Origin: Basidiobolus meristosporus CBS 931.73
Taxonomy: Eukaryota; Basidiobolomycota; Basidiobolomycetes; Basidiobolales; Basidiobolaceae
Assembly (NCBI GenBank): GCA_002104905.1
Contig: MCFE01000465.1
Location: forward strand, 1-64,000
Reading direction: 5' to 3'
DNA: 64,000 nt
Positions 24,238 through 33,664 of the stretch are shown in pieces. Each line of letters opens with the position of its first letter. The first letter of the stretch is position 1. The notes below the pieces were generated by a model. It was not told where the DNA came from and ran no database searches. It was given only the letters and a program-made list of their open reading frames with translations. Position numbers and translations under genes: made by a program.

Positions 24238-25578
24238 ATGAAGCACAATCTAGACAAATACTCCGTGCTTCGAAAGCAAAGGTCAATGGATGTTCTGGAG
24301 AAGAATGCTCGGCCCAAGCAGCCTACCCGGGCTCGGAAAAGCTTAGGTAGCATGGCCAGGGTGTCCACAGAGACTGACAGCAGCAGTGATTCAGAAAATG
24401 GTCTTTCTCTTGAGCACACCAAGGACTTTGCTTTGAATCTTTTCCGTCGCAAGAAGGATCGGAGGGAGTCAAGTCCGACTACGAGCTCGATAGGTTATAA
24501 TCATTGTGAAACGGAGAAACATCTGTCTGAAATAAGAGCCGATCATCAGAGAACACTTGCTGACGCTGGAGCACCATTGTCTCCTCCTCCTCGAAAGGAA
24601 TCCATTTCTAGTAGTTCGGTTCCAATACATAGAATCCCTTCATCTCTGGTGCACCCACATCAGAGAAACGACACGCAGATACCATCCAATACCTCTGAAC
24701 ACCCTCAGTATTATCCATCACAAGCGCACGCAGAACACACAAACTCAAGTACGAATTCACATAGTACAGGCCATGTATACCCGACATCCAGGAGCTGCAC
24801 TTACAATGTAAATCGCCATAGTAGCCCAATGCCTGAAGTAGAAAGTGCAAACCATCGCTCGACAAAAAACGTTCGATTTTCCATTACAAGAGGCAGTTCG
24901 CCCACGCTTCAAAGAATGTCTAATGTGGTTGGCGTACATAGAAGAAGCTCAATACGAGGACGTTATAGTTACAGCGGTAGTACTGACAAATCGACAAACC
25001 ATCTCCAAGAAGAAGCACAGACATCGATCGAATATGATACTACCGAAAATAGTTCATCCTTAGCGGAATACCGGCTCACCACAGATGCCATAGATCATTC
25101 GATATACCAGACGGATGCCTTGACAGCGGAGGCAAGGTTTCAAAAGCAATTCCAGGTGGAGGTGTTCCAGCTTCCACCGAGTTCACGCGACAGCATTCTA
25201 CGAGAAAGCAAGTCCCAAGAGTCCCCACTTTATACATCAAGCGACTCCAAGAGTACTGAGAACTCAGAGCAAGAAGACGATAACATTGCAAGTAGCGTGG
25301 AGGCGTCTCAAAACAATACGGGAAAGATGAAAAACGAAAGGGCGGAGTTGCTACAGGAGATCGAACTCCTCCGACGGCAGCTAAAGGCTGAGACGGAGGC
25401 CAAGCAACAAGTAACGATTACCCTTGAAAATGCCCGGCGTCAGTTCGATCGTATCTCAACCGCATCATTCCTCAAACTCAAGGAGGTTTCCAAAGAAAAC
25501 AAACGCCTAGCTAACGAGTTAAAGGCCTTGAACGGGCGAGTGACTACTTCTGGATACAGCTCTCGAAGGGCGAAGTAA
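24238..25578 (+). CDS. Ser-rich protein with C-terminal coiled coil, unknown function
   Basis: From the first in-frame ATG (24238) the product is 446 residues. The N-terminus is basic (MKHNLDKYSVLRKQRS), residues 40-330 are rich in Ser, Thr, Asn and Arg and look disordered, and the last 90 residues form a likely coiled coil (ERAELLQEIELLRRQL, then ENARRQFDRIS and ENKRLANELKAL). The frame stays open upstream to an AG at 24190-24192 preceded by TTTCAATCT, which looks like a splice acceptor, so a 5' exon may be missing. I could not find a donor that joins in frame. No enzyme or known domain is seen; scaffold or cytoskeletal roles are possible but unsupported. Confidence 0.6.
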   Translation: MKHNLDKYSVLRKQRSMDVLEKNARPKQPTRARKSLGSMARVSTETDSSSDSENGLSLEHTKDFALNLFRRKKDRRESSPTTSSIGYNHCETEKHLSEIRADHQRTLADAGAPLSPPPRKESISSSSVPIHRIPSSLVHPHQRNDTQIPSNTSEHPQYYPSQAHAEHTNSSTNSHSTGHVYPTSRSCTYNVNRHSSPMPEVESANHRSTKNVRFSITRGSSPTLQRMSNVVGVHRRSSIRGRYSYSGSTDKSTNHLQEEAQTSIEYDTTENSSSLAEYRLTTDAIDHSIYQTDALTAEARFQKQFQVEVFQLPPSSRDSILRESKSQESPLYTSSDSKSTENSEQEDDNIASSVEASQNNTGKMKNERAELLQEIELLRRQLKAETEAKQQVTITLENARRQFDRISTASFLKLKEVSKENKRLANELKALNGRVTTSGYSSRRAK

Positions 25579-25884
25579 ATTCTCCGGTGGTAGGGCTGAT
25601 CTACTCGAATCCCTTTCAGACCGGTGCTTCATCTCAATTTCTGTAACCATATTTCATTCCTCCCCGTGCTCCTATCGCCCCCTCTCTTGTTCATGAAAGG
25701 CGAATTGACCGGAATGTAATTATCGTTGATTCTGATTTTGTCCATTTTGAGTTCACATTTCTTGGTGATGCTGGTACTGGGCGTTGCGCCATTTGTACTA
25801 GCGATCATATATCGATAATATTGGAGACAAGCTGAATTCCATTGGCTACATCGGGGCGTCGAAAGTAAGACAATGCTTGGTAGG
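25579..25884. other. Short intergenic stretch
   Basis: About 300 bp following the coiled-coil gene. No gene is seen. It leads into the TATA box of the next small gene. Confidence 0.5.
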
Positions 25885-25892
25885 TATAAATA
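25885..25892 (+). promoter_or_regulatory. TATA box (TATAAATA)
   Basis: A consensus TATAAATA lies 59 bp before the ATG of the small two-exon gene, the expected spacing for a short 5' UTR in a fungal gene. Confidence 0.45.
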
Positions 25893-25950
25893 GTGTTGAG
25901 ACCCATGCATGCCCAACGCCAAACAATAAAGCTTATTTCTCCAAATCAAC

Positions 25951-26253
25951 ATGCTGAGTCAGCCCCTAGAGAAGCCAGATTCATTCGATCCCCGGAGAAT
26001 GCTTGGGCATGTTGGCCAGCCTGTGGAGAAGGCTCGAACTCTGATTAGTGTCAGTGCTTCGCTATCTGACGCCGTATTTCAGGTTTGTAACTTAAAGTAG
26101 CAACCATTCGTGGTGACTATTTGAAACATCCGCGGCTCTCAGATGCCTACGAAGCCATTCAGCCATCGTTCGAACAGGGCAGCTTTAGACTACTCATATG
26201 AGAGCTGCCTTGTCAGAATTCTATATTATGCTCGAACTCTGACGCATAAATAA
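25951..26253 (+). CDS. Possible 80-residue two-exon protein, unknown
   Basis: Exons 25951-26082 and 26143-26253 join in phase 0 across a 60-nt intron (GTTTGT donor, CTCTCAG acceptor) to give 80 residues starting MLSQPLEKPDSFDPRR and ending YARTLTHK. No signal peptide or family is recognised. Support is the TATA box upstream, the clean splice signals and the open frame. The motif GCTCGAACTCTGA occurs in both exons, suggesting a small internal duplication. It lies directly upstream of the first Kunitz gene, on the same strand. A non-coding transcript is an alternative. Confidence 0.35.
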
Positions 26254-26334
26254 CCTTCTCTCCAAAAAAGGGAAATCATTCGTTTCCCATGGTACACGTG
26301 AGTGAACGCGGGGTTGGATCCGACTTTACCAAAG

Positions 26335-26342
26335 TATATAAA
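26335..26342 (+). promoter_or_regulatory. TATA box of Kunitz gene 1
   Basis: TATATAAA lies 38 bp before the ATG at 26381, with a CT-rich leader between them. Confidence 0.55.
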
Positions 26343-26380
26343 CTCTGCTTCCCGAACTAGCGGCATTTAGGATTTCTATC

Positions 26381-26989
26381 ATGTACAAGCTTCTATATCT
26401 TATGGCGCTACCTCTTGCTGTATTATGCAAGTCCCCAACCACAGATCACTTACCCCGACAGTGTTACCGTAAAGGAGATCCTGGAAGGTGCTTGGCCTAT
26501 ATTCCTAGTTGGGAATACAATCCTGCTACCAAAACCTGCCAGCAGTTCATCTATGGTGGTTGCGGAGGCTACGTTCCATTTAAAAGCCTGGAGGAATGCC
26601 GTCGAGACTGTAGGGTCCCTGCTGGATCCAACAAGCCCAAGGCTTGCTACCGCAAAGGGGAGACCGGTCCATGCAGAGCAGTAATCCCGTCATGGCAATA
26701 CAACACGAAGTCTGGAAAATGTGAAGAGTTCACCTATGGCGGATGCAAAGGGTACGTTCCGTTCAAGACCGAAAACAGGTGTAGAGCCGAGTGCGAGGGG
26801 GAGAAACCCAATCCTTTACCAAAAGTCTGTAAACGGCGGGGTGAGACGGGGCCATGTAGAGCATCGATTCGAGCGTGGGAGTATGATGAAGCTAGTGGTC
26901 AGTGTCGTTCATTCGTGTATGGTGGGTGTAAAGGATACGTGCCATTCAGAGCAAAGGAGCAATGCCAAAATACCTGTATTGCCAAGTAA
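26381..26989 (+). CDS. Secreted three-domain Kunitz (BPTI-type) protease inhibitor
   Basis: An intronless gene of 202 residues. Residues 1-16 form a signal peptide (MYKLLYLMALPLAVLC). Three Kunitz domains span C28-C77, C89-C138 and C150-C199, each with six cysteines and the short C-terminus ending at IAK. Cysteine spacing is 8, 15, 7, 11 and 3 in every domain. BPTI has 12 in the fourth gap, and here the usual NNF is replaced by VPF. The P1 residues after the second Cys are Leu, Arg and Arg, so domain 1 would suit chymotrypsin- or elastase-like targets and domains 2 and 3 trypsin-like ones. The FxYGGC core motif is intact in all three. Kunitz inhibitors are common in animals and rare in fungi. 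The targets are probably extracellular serine proteases of a host or competitor; that is inference. Confidence 0.93.
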   Translation: MYKLLYLMALPLAVLCKSPTTDHLPRQCYRKGDPGRCLAYIPSWEYNPATKTCQQFIYGGCGGYVPFKSLEECRRDCRVPAGSNKPKACYRKGETGPCRAVIPSWQYNTKSGKCEEFTYGGCKGYVPFKTENRCRAECEGEKPNPLPKVCKRRGETGPCRASIRAWEYDEASGQCRSFVYGGCKGYVPFRAKEQCQNTCIAK

Positions 26990-28990
26990 TCTTTTACAAC
27001 AATTCTATATTGCAGCAAATCGCGTATTCGAGGAATTTGTGTGGTATAAGTTGAATCCAGTAAAGAATTGATGAAAATACCGAACTTTCACCTGAATGTT
27101 ACTATCCGGAAGTTCAATTGAACGGCGGGATAGTTGCACAGCTTCGGCCACACTTTTGTTAAAAGATCGCTGGCCAAGCAGCAACACTCAGTGAAAATCG
27201 CAATTTAACTTGTTATATTTCAAAATGCACCACTGCGCTGCGTATCCGTAAAAGAGAACTTTCAACGGAAGGCAGTCCAGGCACAGGTTTGGTTTGAATC
27301 GATGATCAATTTTCCAGACACATCTATCGTAATGATTTGCGATACCATGGCAATGTAATATATACATAAACAGTTGTAAGTGCTCATTATACTTGCACAA
27401 ACATCCGGTTTCTCCTTTTGAGGCAGATTCTCGATATCAAGTGGTGTATGACGTTCTGAGTAGTACAATCATAAAGGAGGTGGCCAGTTATCAACATCTA
27501 GATTCATGTCATATTTCTGATGTTCAGGAAGGGTTAACATGAGTAATAATAAATTCATGATATACATCAATTCTTTGTTAATCCATTGTGACCGCTAGCT
27601 TCTTGCAACCTAGGGCTTGCCATGTAATCAGGAATACCATATATGGTGGCAAGATATTTACGTAGATAATCTTGTAAACAAACAAATAATTGATTCATTG
27701 CATTAAAATCGTTACCGCTCATCCCAAGTGTATTTTCAGGAAGATATATTCAATCCTTCATTTACAGCTACTGGACTACTACAAATTCTGATGATGCAAG
27801 GATACTCGGAAAAATGGGAGTCTAAGAATTCATGAGGATTCCTTATATCTCACCTATGTGTGCTCAGCGAGTGCATAGGAGATAATCCCAGCTGGGTTAC
27901 ATGTACTACACTAGCGTACTCTTGGCAAAAAGAATGCCAAGCTCCCAGGGATTCCAAAGGTACTTCATTGTTGCACTGGTCGTCTAAAACGTGCTACATG
28001 AACGGATAGTATTAATACAGGTCATTTCGATGCAACACTATTGTATCTATGAGATAAGCGACCACTGTATCTCTGGGAGGTTACATCCCCTCAATGATAC
28101 AAGCGGCGGGTCTAGGATTAAGGGTCTCTTGGATAAGAAGGGGGAATGCATCCCCTCTAGTTGAACAGCTCAAGCCCCCATTACTTTGTTATTTCAGCGT
28201 GAAAAGATGAAGTGTAGGTAGATTGATGGTTGAATCATAGGGATGTAATGGTACTGAAATTCAGACTACTTTGATTCTGTAAAATAACATCAAGGCACCA
28301 TATTGGTTTGGTTTATTATACTGAATGTGAATTGAATATGTATGGATGCGATGAGTGATGCTAAAAGGGAGCTTTATTAGCTTCAAGTGATATCAATATG
28401 GATGCATTAGTTAAACAGCTGCAACGCGTCAGATAGCATATCTTGTAACGATAGGCAGAAGACATCAAGATACCGTGGCTGTATTCTTACAATATTCTTA
28501 CAATATCTGATAATTGTATCGGGGGTTGTGTGGGTGAAATTTGTTTCAAGCACCAAATCCAGTGAATTTGTCCCATGTGACTGCCAAATATTAGCCTCTT
28601 TCGAGTATCAGGATAGTAGGTGCTTCAAATCATCTTGGAGTAAGAAAGCACGGAGGTGAAAGAAAGGGAATGAAGTAATCCCGTGTAAAAACTCTTAGTT
28701 AATCAAGTCGTACCACGTACATTACGAGCTATTATATCGGATATTATCGGTGAATATATATACATCAAGGTGTAAAGATAAATGTCTCGGAAGATAACTA
28801 CTTTCTCTGACCATTTGAAACAGCTTCATGCATCGTCAAACGTGTAGGAAACGCCTCGTTGAAATCATCCATTGAAAGCAATCTCTATACTATCGCTATC
28901 AACTTAGGCATTCACAGTATTTCATAGATATCATGTAGTGTATGGTGGGGCATATGAGAAGTAGCAGAGCTGTGTAGATATTACCCTGAA
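26990..28990. other. Intergenic stretch between the two Kunitz genes
   Basis: About 2 kb, AT-rich, without a recognisable gene. Short frames at 27188-27468 (minus) have no motif. The length and lack of similarity to the second interval suggest an old duplication or an insertion. Confidence 0.5.
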
Positions 28991-28997
28991 TATATAA
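28991..28997 (+). promoter_or_regulatory. TATA box of Kunitz gene 2
   Basis: TATATAA lies 34 bp before the ATG at 29032, closely matching the TATA spacing of Kunitz gene 1. Confidence 0.55.
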
Positions 28998-29031
28998 GGT
29001 CTATGTCTCCAACAACATTCTTCACACTGTC

Positions 29032-29577
29032 ATGTTCAAGATTGCTACTCTAGCTACTGTGGCACTTGCTGTGCTAAGCAGCCCTCTTGACGCACGCATG
29101 CTACCTGAAGTGTGCCAACGCAAGGGAGCACCGGGCATATGCAAAGCTTCTATACCTAGTTGGCAGTTCAACCCCGCTACAAAAAAATGTGAAAAATTCA
29201 TCCACGGTGGCTGCGGTGGATTCGTCCCTTTCACAAGTTTAGAGAAATGCCAGGCTACATGTAACCCTGAGCCCAAACCAAAACCTGGCCCAGACAAGCT
29301 GAAGTCATGTTACAGTCCAGCAGATCCCGGGCCATGCAGAGCAAGAATCAGATCATGGCATTACAACAAGTTTACCCAGAAGTGTGAAATGTTCCTGTAC
29401 GGTGGATGTAAAGGAAATGTTCCATTCAAGTCCGTAGAAGACTGTAGACAGACATGTGAAGGGGAAGAGCCCAAGCATAAGCTTGAGACCAAACCTAAAT
29501 CTAAGTCCAAGGCCGTGCCCAAGCTCAAGTCCAAGCCCAAGTCAGAGTCCAAACCTAAACTGCTTGCAAAAGGCTGA
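29032..29577 (+). CDS. Secreted two-domain Kunitz inhibitor with Lys/Pro/Ser tail
   Basis: An intronless gene of 181 residues. The signal peptide covers roughly residues 1-17 (MFKIATLATVALAVLSS). Two Kunitz domains lie at C28-C77 and C93-C142 with the same 8-15-7-11-3 cysteine spacing and VPF signature as the neighbouring three-domain gene, so the two are tandem paralogues. P1 residues are Lys and Arg, predicting trypsin-like targets. The last 40 residues are a repetitive tail of Lys, Ser and Pro. The stop at 29575-29577 falls exactly where the first Cys of a third domain should be, and that domain continues in the same frame as a relic downstream. The tail is therefore probably a former inter-domain linker, now the C-terminus. 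Confidence 0.92.
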   Translation: MFKIATLATVALAVLSSPLDARMLPEVCQRKGAPGICKASIPSWQFNPATKKCEKFIHGGCGGFVPFTSLEKCQATCNPEPKPKPGPDKLKSCYSPADPGPCRARIRSWHYNKFTQKCEMFLYGGCKGNVPFKSVEDCRQTCEGEEPKHKLETKPKSKSKAVPKLKSKPKSESKPKLLAKG

Positions 29578-29718
29578 AACATTGAGGGAGTGTCTGCCTC
29601 ATGCTAAGCATTTATCAAGGAATGGGACTATGGAAAAGCCAGTGATGAATGTAGCACATTCGTTTATAGTGAATGCAAGGAATGTGTACCAAGTAAACAG
29701 TAGTATCAAAATACTTGT
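29575..29718 (+). pseudogene. Relic third Kunitz domain, in frame behind a new stop
   Basis: Read on in the frame of the upstream gene, this stretch aligns along its whole length with domain 3 of the first Kunitz gene. TGA replaces the first Cys codon. Then come the second Cys (TGC), KEWDYGKASDEC, the FVY core, the fourth Cys, a VPS for VPF, and QNTC at the end. It also has a TAA directly after the second Cys, a TAG, Tyr (TAT) in place of the fifth Cys and a two-residue deletion. The domain is dead; its relics show that the ancestor had three domains. Confidence 0.85.
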
Positions 29719-32578
29719 AAAGTTCATTAGGCTCACATAGAAGAATTCCGATATAAAAACCTCCAGCACCTTACACTCAGACAACAGGAGCATTTGGACT
29801 AAATTCAATGTTGTAATATAATCATATTTGCTCGACAAGCAATATATAATATGCATGTATAATACATACCCACTTTGACATTAGTGAAAGACAGCATATT
29901 CCTTTCTTACTCAAGAGCTTGACTATCTGGGCATCTATCCGTACACATGATTGCAACTATTCAAGTCACGACACTGATACCTCATCTCATATGAGGGTGT
30001 CCTTATGCTCTCAAGTGCTAATCACTAAGACATCTTGACTATCTATTAGTTTTTTAAAAATTAATGGCGCATAGCGAATGATACTTCTGGAAGTTGAATT
30101 GGGAATTTGAGGTGATTTGGTGAGTGTTTTTACCAGCTGGACTGTAGCGTCAAGATTCTGTTGATTGTCGTATAAGTAGCTATAGGAATGTATTGTGGAA
30201 GCTCAGGAGAAGATGCATGCCAAACCCAGGGGCCTTTGGACTATTCTGCATTTCCACAATTCTGAAGAGTTGCAAAAAGATACGAAATTAAATCGTAGTT
30301 AATCTACTTGGCATATATGTCAGTTGCTTGGTCCTCTATGTTTTGCTTATTATCGGATCAGCTTTACAATAAAGGACATGCGAGGACATAGCCTTGCAGA
30401 AAACTGTTTAAGCAAAATTGTATCAAAATTAGCCTTCTAGTGAGAGTCAATCCACATACTCAACATCAATTGTCCATTGCAATATCCCATATTCATGGAA
30501 AAGACTCATAACAAAGAATAAAAGCATGGCAGTGTATGCCATGTTTCCAATGAGAAGCTATTATTATATTTAGTATGATGGACTTTGTAATAGTAGTAAC
30601 CCTGGGGCAAAGCTTCTCTGATACTCCTTACCTGGAGAAATTCCTGTGGATGTGCCGCTTGTCAGCCCTATAAAAAATATCAAGCTTGAATCTCATATGG
30701 TATTTTGCTGGCGTTCTTACAGTATCCTGCTGGTGTTATTTAATCAAGGGTTTAAGTGTAAATATCTCAGGATTCAGTGGGCTGACTGTTATAATATTTG
30801 GCATGAAGAGCACTCAAGTACAACACCTTCTAAGACATATTTATCTTTGTCCTCAAAAAGGCTAGAGCCTCTTGTATTAGAAGATGTAATTTGAAGAAAA
30901 ATTTCAGTTCTGCTAGTATTATGTTGACATTCTGTTGGTCATTAGTAAATTTTTATAGCGCAGCTTGTGGTGGAGTGTGCCTGAGCTCTAAAGCCTCAAC
31001 TACTGCAGGGAAATTTCGAAACACAAAAGAGAAAGATTATTATTATTCTCATTAGTGTGAAGAAGGGAGCATTCTACTTGGCGATGCAATGTGCTGAAAG
31101 TGGAAGTGGAAACTTGGAAGCGATTTGGAGTATTTAGAGAAAAGCATGGTTTTTCCTTTTTAGATTTAGAGCTGAACTATTTAAAATTTGGCGTGAACTT
31201 TGTGAGAATAATCTTATCGCCATATTCACAAAGACCTTTGGGAGTTATATGAGAAGTTCGGGGTCACTTTGAAGAGTTCGAAAGTTTTGTAACTTCCAGT
31301 ATTTCTACTACTTACAAGAAATAGCGAACATCATATAAAACTGGTTTGAAGTAAACAAGCATGCATTGATGAAATCGCTAAAAATGAACAAGCAATGCAC
31401 GTAATACACATTCCGTACCTTGCCATTTTGACCTTTAAAGGCACCGAAATAAAGACCCCAAACTCTGCGCGTACCTTCCCACCAAGTCATCCTGTATTTA
31501 GTTTGGAAAGCGCTACAAAATATAGCAATGGATTTCTCCAAATTGATAAATCTACAAGTGAAAGCATACTTCCCTCCAACATTCCCTATATCACATAAGC
31601 CTCAATTCCACCTGTTTTAAAACCCGGCTTCTATTGTTCATCTGCAAAACGACATGGCGTATGTGACTTGCATATCATCTACTTGGAATACTATATATGG
31701 GAGATTTTCTGACATATGATATCGAAATGTGAGTTTCTAGTTTAAATGCCAGAATGCTAGTAGTGAATGGATAGGGTCAACTCAGAGTAGCAGAAACCTG
31801 AATATTCATAGGTATATTACAATACAAGGCTCATGGGTAGATGCATAACGTGAGAACACAGCTTAGCATACTGGACAAATGGTGTAATGTATTCCACAAA
31901 AACCCTTAGTGATCACAGGATACCAACTATTAAGCGCAACAAACCAGTGCATAGTATCGATGTATCTTACTGAGGTCAAATTCGTAACCATTCTACACAT
32001 TAATATCCATGAACCTTCGCATTAATACCGTTACATGACTTGCTGTTCTAGGAGGTTCACTGAGCGAATCAGCATCTCTGGTTAATACATTCTATGTACG
32101 AAGTTTAAAAGTGCTACTTCCCTGACCCGATTCTGCCGGCAATACTAGAAGCAGTTTATCTGAATGTACTTCTACCAAACAGGCTTAGTCCGGATGCAAT
32201 GAATCTTGCCTAGATCTAGACTACCAATAATGCCACAGGACGTCCAGATATCAGACTTGAGATGCATAGGATTGTACTCCCGGTGCTAATTGTCACTGTG
32301 CTTACGAAAAACGGGTTTCTAATATTAGATGTAACCCATCATCGTTATTGATGGGAACAATGGCGAGTCTCAATTCAATCAATCATATGAGAAATTGTTG
32401 GCAGTTGTGGAAGATCTTTTTTGCTTTATTATCAAATGATATGTAATGCGTATAGTCAAAAATAATAGGCGAACATATTAAGTATTTCAAGAACTGAACG
32501 TATAATGAAATAAATTAGACCTCTAGACAGATTACCTCTGTCCATCTAGATGCCCCAGTATATAGTATGAAATAGAAT
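29719..32578. other. Intergenic stretch, mostly featureless
   Basis: About 2.9 kb, AT-rich. It contains the second copy of the dispersed repeat (30650-31060). Short overlapping frames around 31308-31598 are open on both strands but match nothing. Confidence 0.5.
30650..31060 (+). repeat. Diverged dispersed repeat, copy 2
   Basis: Ordered short blocks are shared with 5511-5890: ATGGTATTTTGCTGGC, TTTGGCATGAA, CTGTTGGTCATTAGTAAA and a terminal ATTATTATTATT run. Individual blocks match well but the spacing differs. No open frame is seen. Confidence 0.3.
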
Positions 32579-33583
32579 TTAGAACTGGCTAGCAACCCAG
32601 GCAGCAACTGGAAGAAGAGCCAGAGTGAATGGAGCGGCGTTTCTGCCGGCAGCATTCTTGTTCACAGAAGCATTTGCAAGACTGGTGGGTGTTGAGGAGG
32701 GAGCGGCTGGAGTGGCAGGAGCTTTGGTTGCAGCACCGGTGCCAGCAGAAGTGGAGGCGGTGGCGGCGGAGCTGGGGGCAGGGGGTGGGGTTCCGTTGTT
32801 AGGAACACCATCCTTGTACATGGGCCACTTGTTGTTGAGGCAGTCGGCAACAGTTTCAAATCTGTAACCCTTCGACTTGATGAAGTCAATAATCCTAGCG
32901 GTTCTATCAATGCTGAACTTGTGGATATCGTGTTGAAGAGAGATCCAGCTATCGACCTGGGAATTTCCGGCGTTCAACTTGTCCTCAACGTTGGTCACAA
33001 GCTTCTCTTGGACCTCAGTGCTGTTGTTGACGTATTGCCAGTCGTTGGAATCCACATTCCAGGTGATAATCTTCAAGTTCAATCCATTCATCACTGTTTG
33101 GCAGGCAGCATTACAGTCACCATAGGGGGGTCTCATGTAAGCAGGAGCAGCGCCAATAACGGCCTTGATGGCAGCTTCGGTAGTAACCATTTGGCTATTG
33201 ATTTGTTCCTGACTAAGGGTGTTCAATGAAGTGTGGTTGTAGGTGTGGGAAGCAATCTGATGGCCTTCATCATAAGCTTGCTTGAGATATTTGGTGAGTG
33301 CAGTGTTGTTTGCTTGAACACCGAGGACGAAGAAAGTAGCTTTAACATCTTTCTCCTTGAGGATAGCAAGCAAATCACCAGTGTTGGGGCCCGGCCCTGA
33401 AAAAAGGAAATGTTAGCCTGGCGTCGCATTGCCATAGAGAACATCATACGTACCATCATCGAAAGTGAGGCCAAAAACGCCAGGTTTTTCGCACTTAGTG
33501 ATCACTGTAGCACCAGCGTCTTGGGCGGCTACATAGCCAGCAAGGATTGAACCCATCAAAGCGTATTTGAAAATAGCAACCAT
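32579..33583 (-). CDS. Chitin/polysaccharide deacetylase (CE4), probably GPI-anchored
   Basis: Exons 33454-33583 and 32579-33396, split by a 57-nt intron, give 315 residues. Residues 1-20 are a signal peptide (MVAIFKYALMGSILAGYVAA). The five CE4 motifs are present: TFDDGP (catalytic Asp and metal Asp, across the intron), SHTYNH (metal His residues), RPPYGD, DSNDW and SLQHDIH. A Pro/Ala/Ser/Thr linker follows at about 250-295 and a hydrophobic tail ends the protein (APFTLALLPVAAWVASQF), a layout typical of GPI anchoring. The enzyme removes N-acetyl groups from chitin in the wall, making chitosan. The start fits a TATAAATA at 33657-33664, some 74 bp upstream. Confidence 0.93.
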
Positions 33584-33656
33584 CTTCGAGATATGTCGTA
33601 ACTGGGAACAATGAAATAGACGAACTACGATATAGGGGGATGGGAAATCCACCCAG

Positions 33657-33664
33657 TATTTATA
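33657..33664 (-). promoter_or_regulatory. TATA box of the deacetylase gene
   Basis: TATAAATA on the minus strand, 74 bp upstream of the ATG at 33583. Confidence 0.5.

Noticed and set aside
24989..25291. Minus-strand frame inside the coiled-coil gene
   Set aside because: It overlaps the long plus-strand frame completely and shows no domain.
32625..33229. Plus-strand frames opposite the deacetylase gene
   Set aside because: They overlap the CE4 coding exon, and their Ala/Val/Gly-rich sequence is the reverse reading of its repetitive linker.
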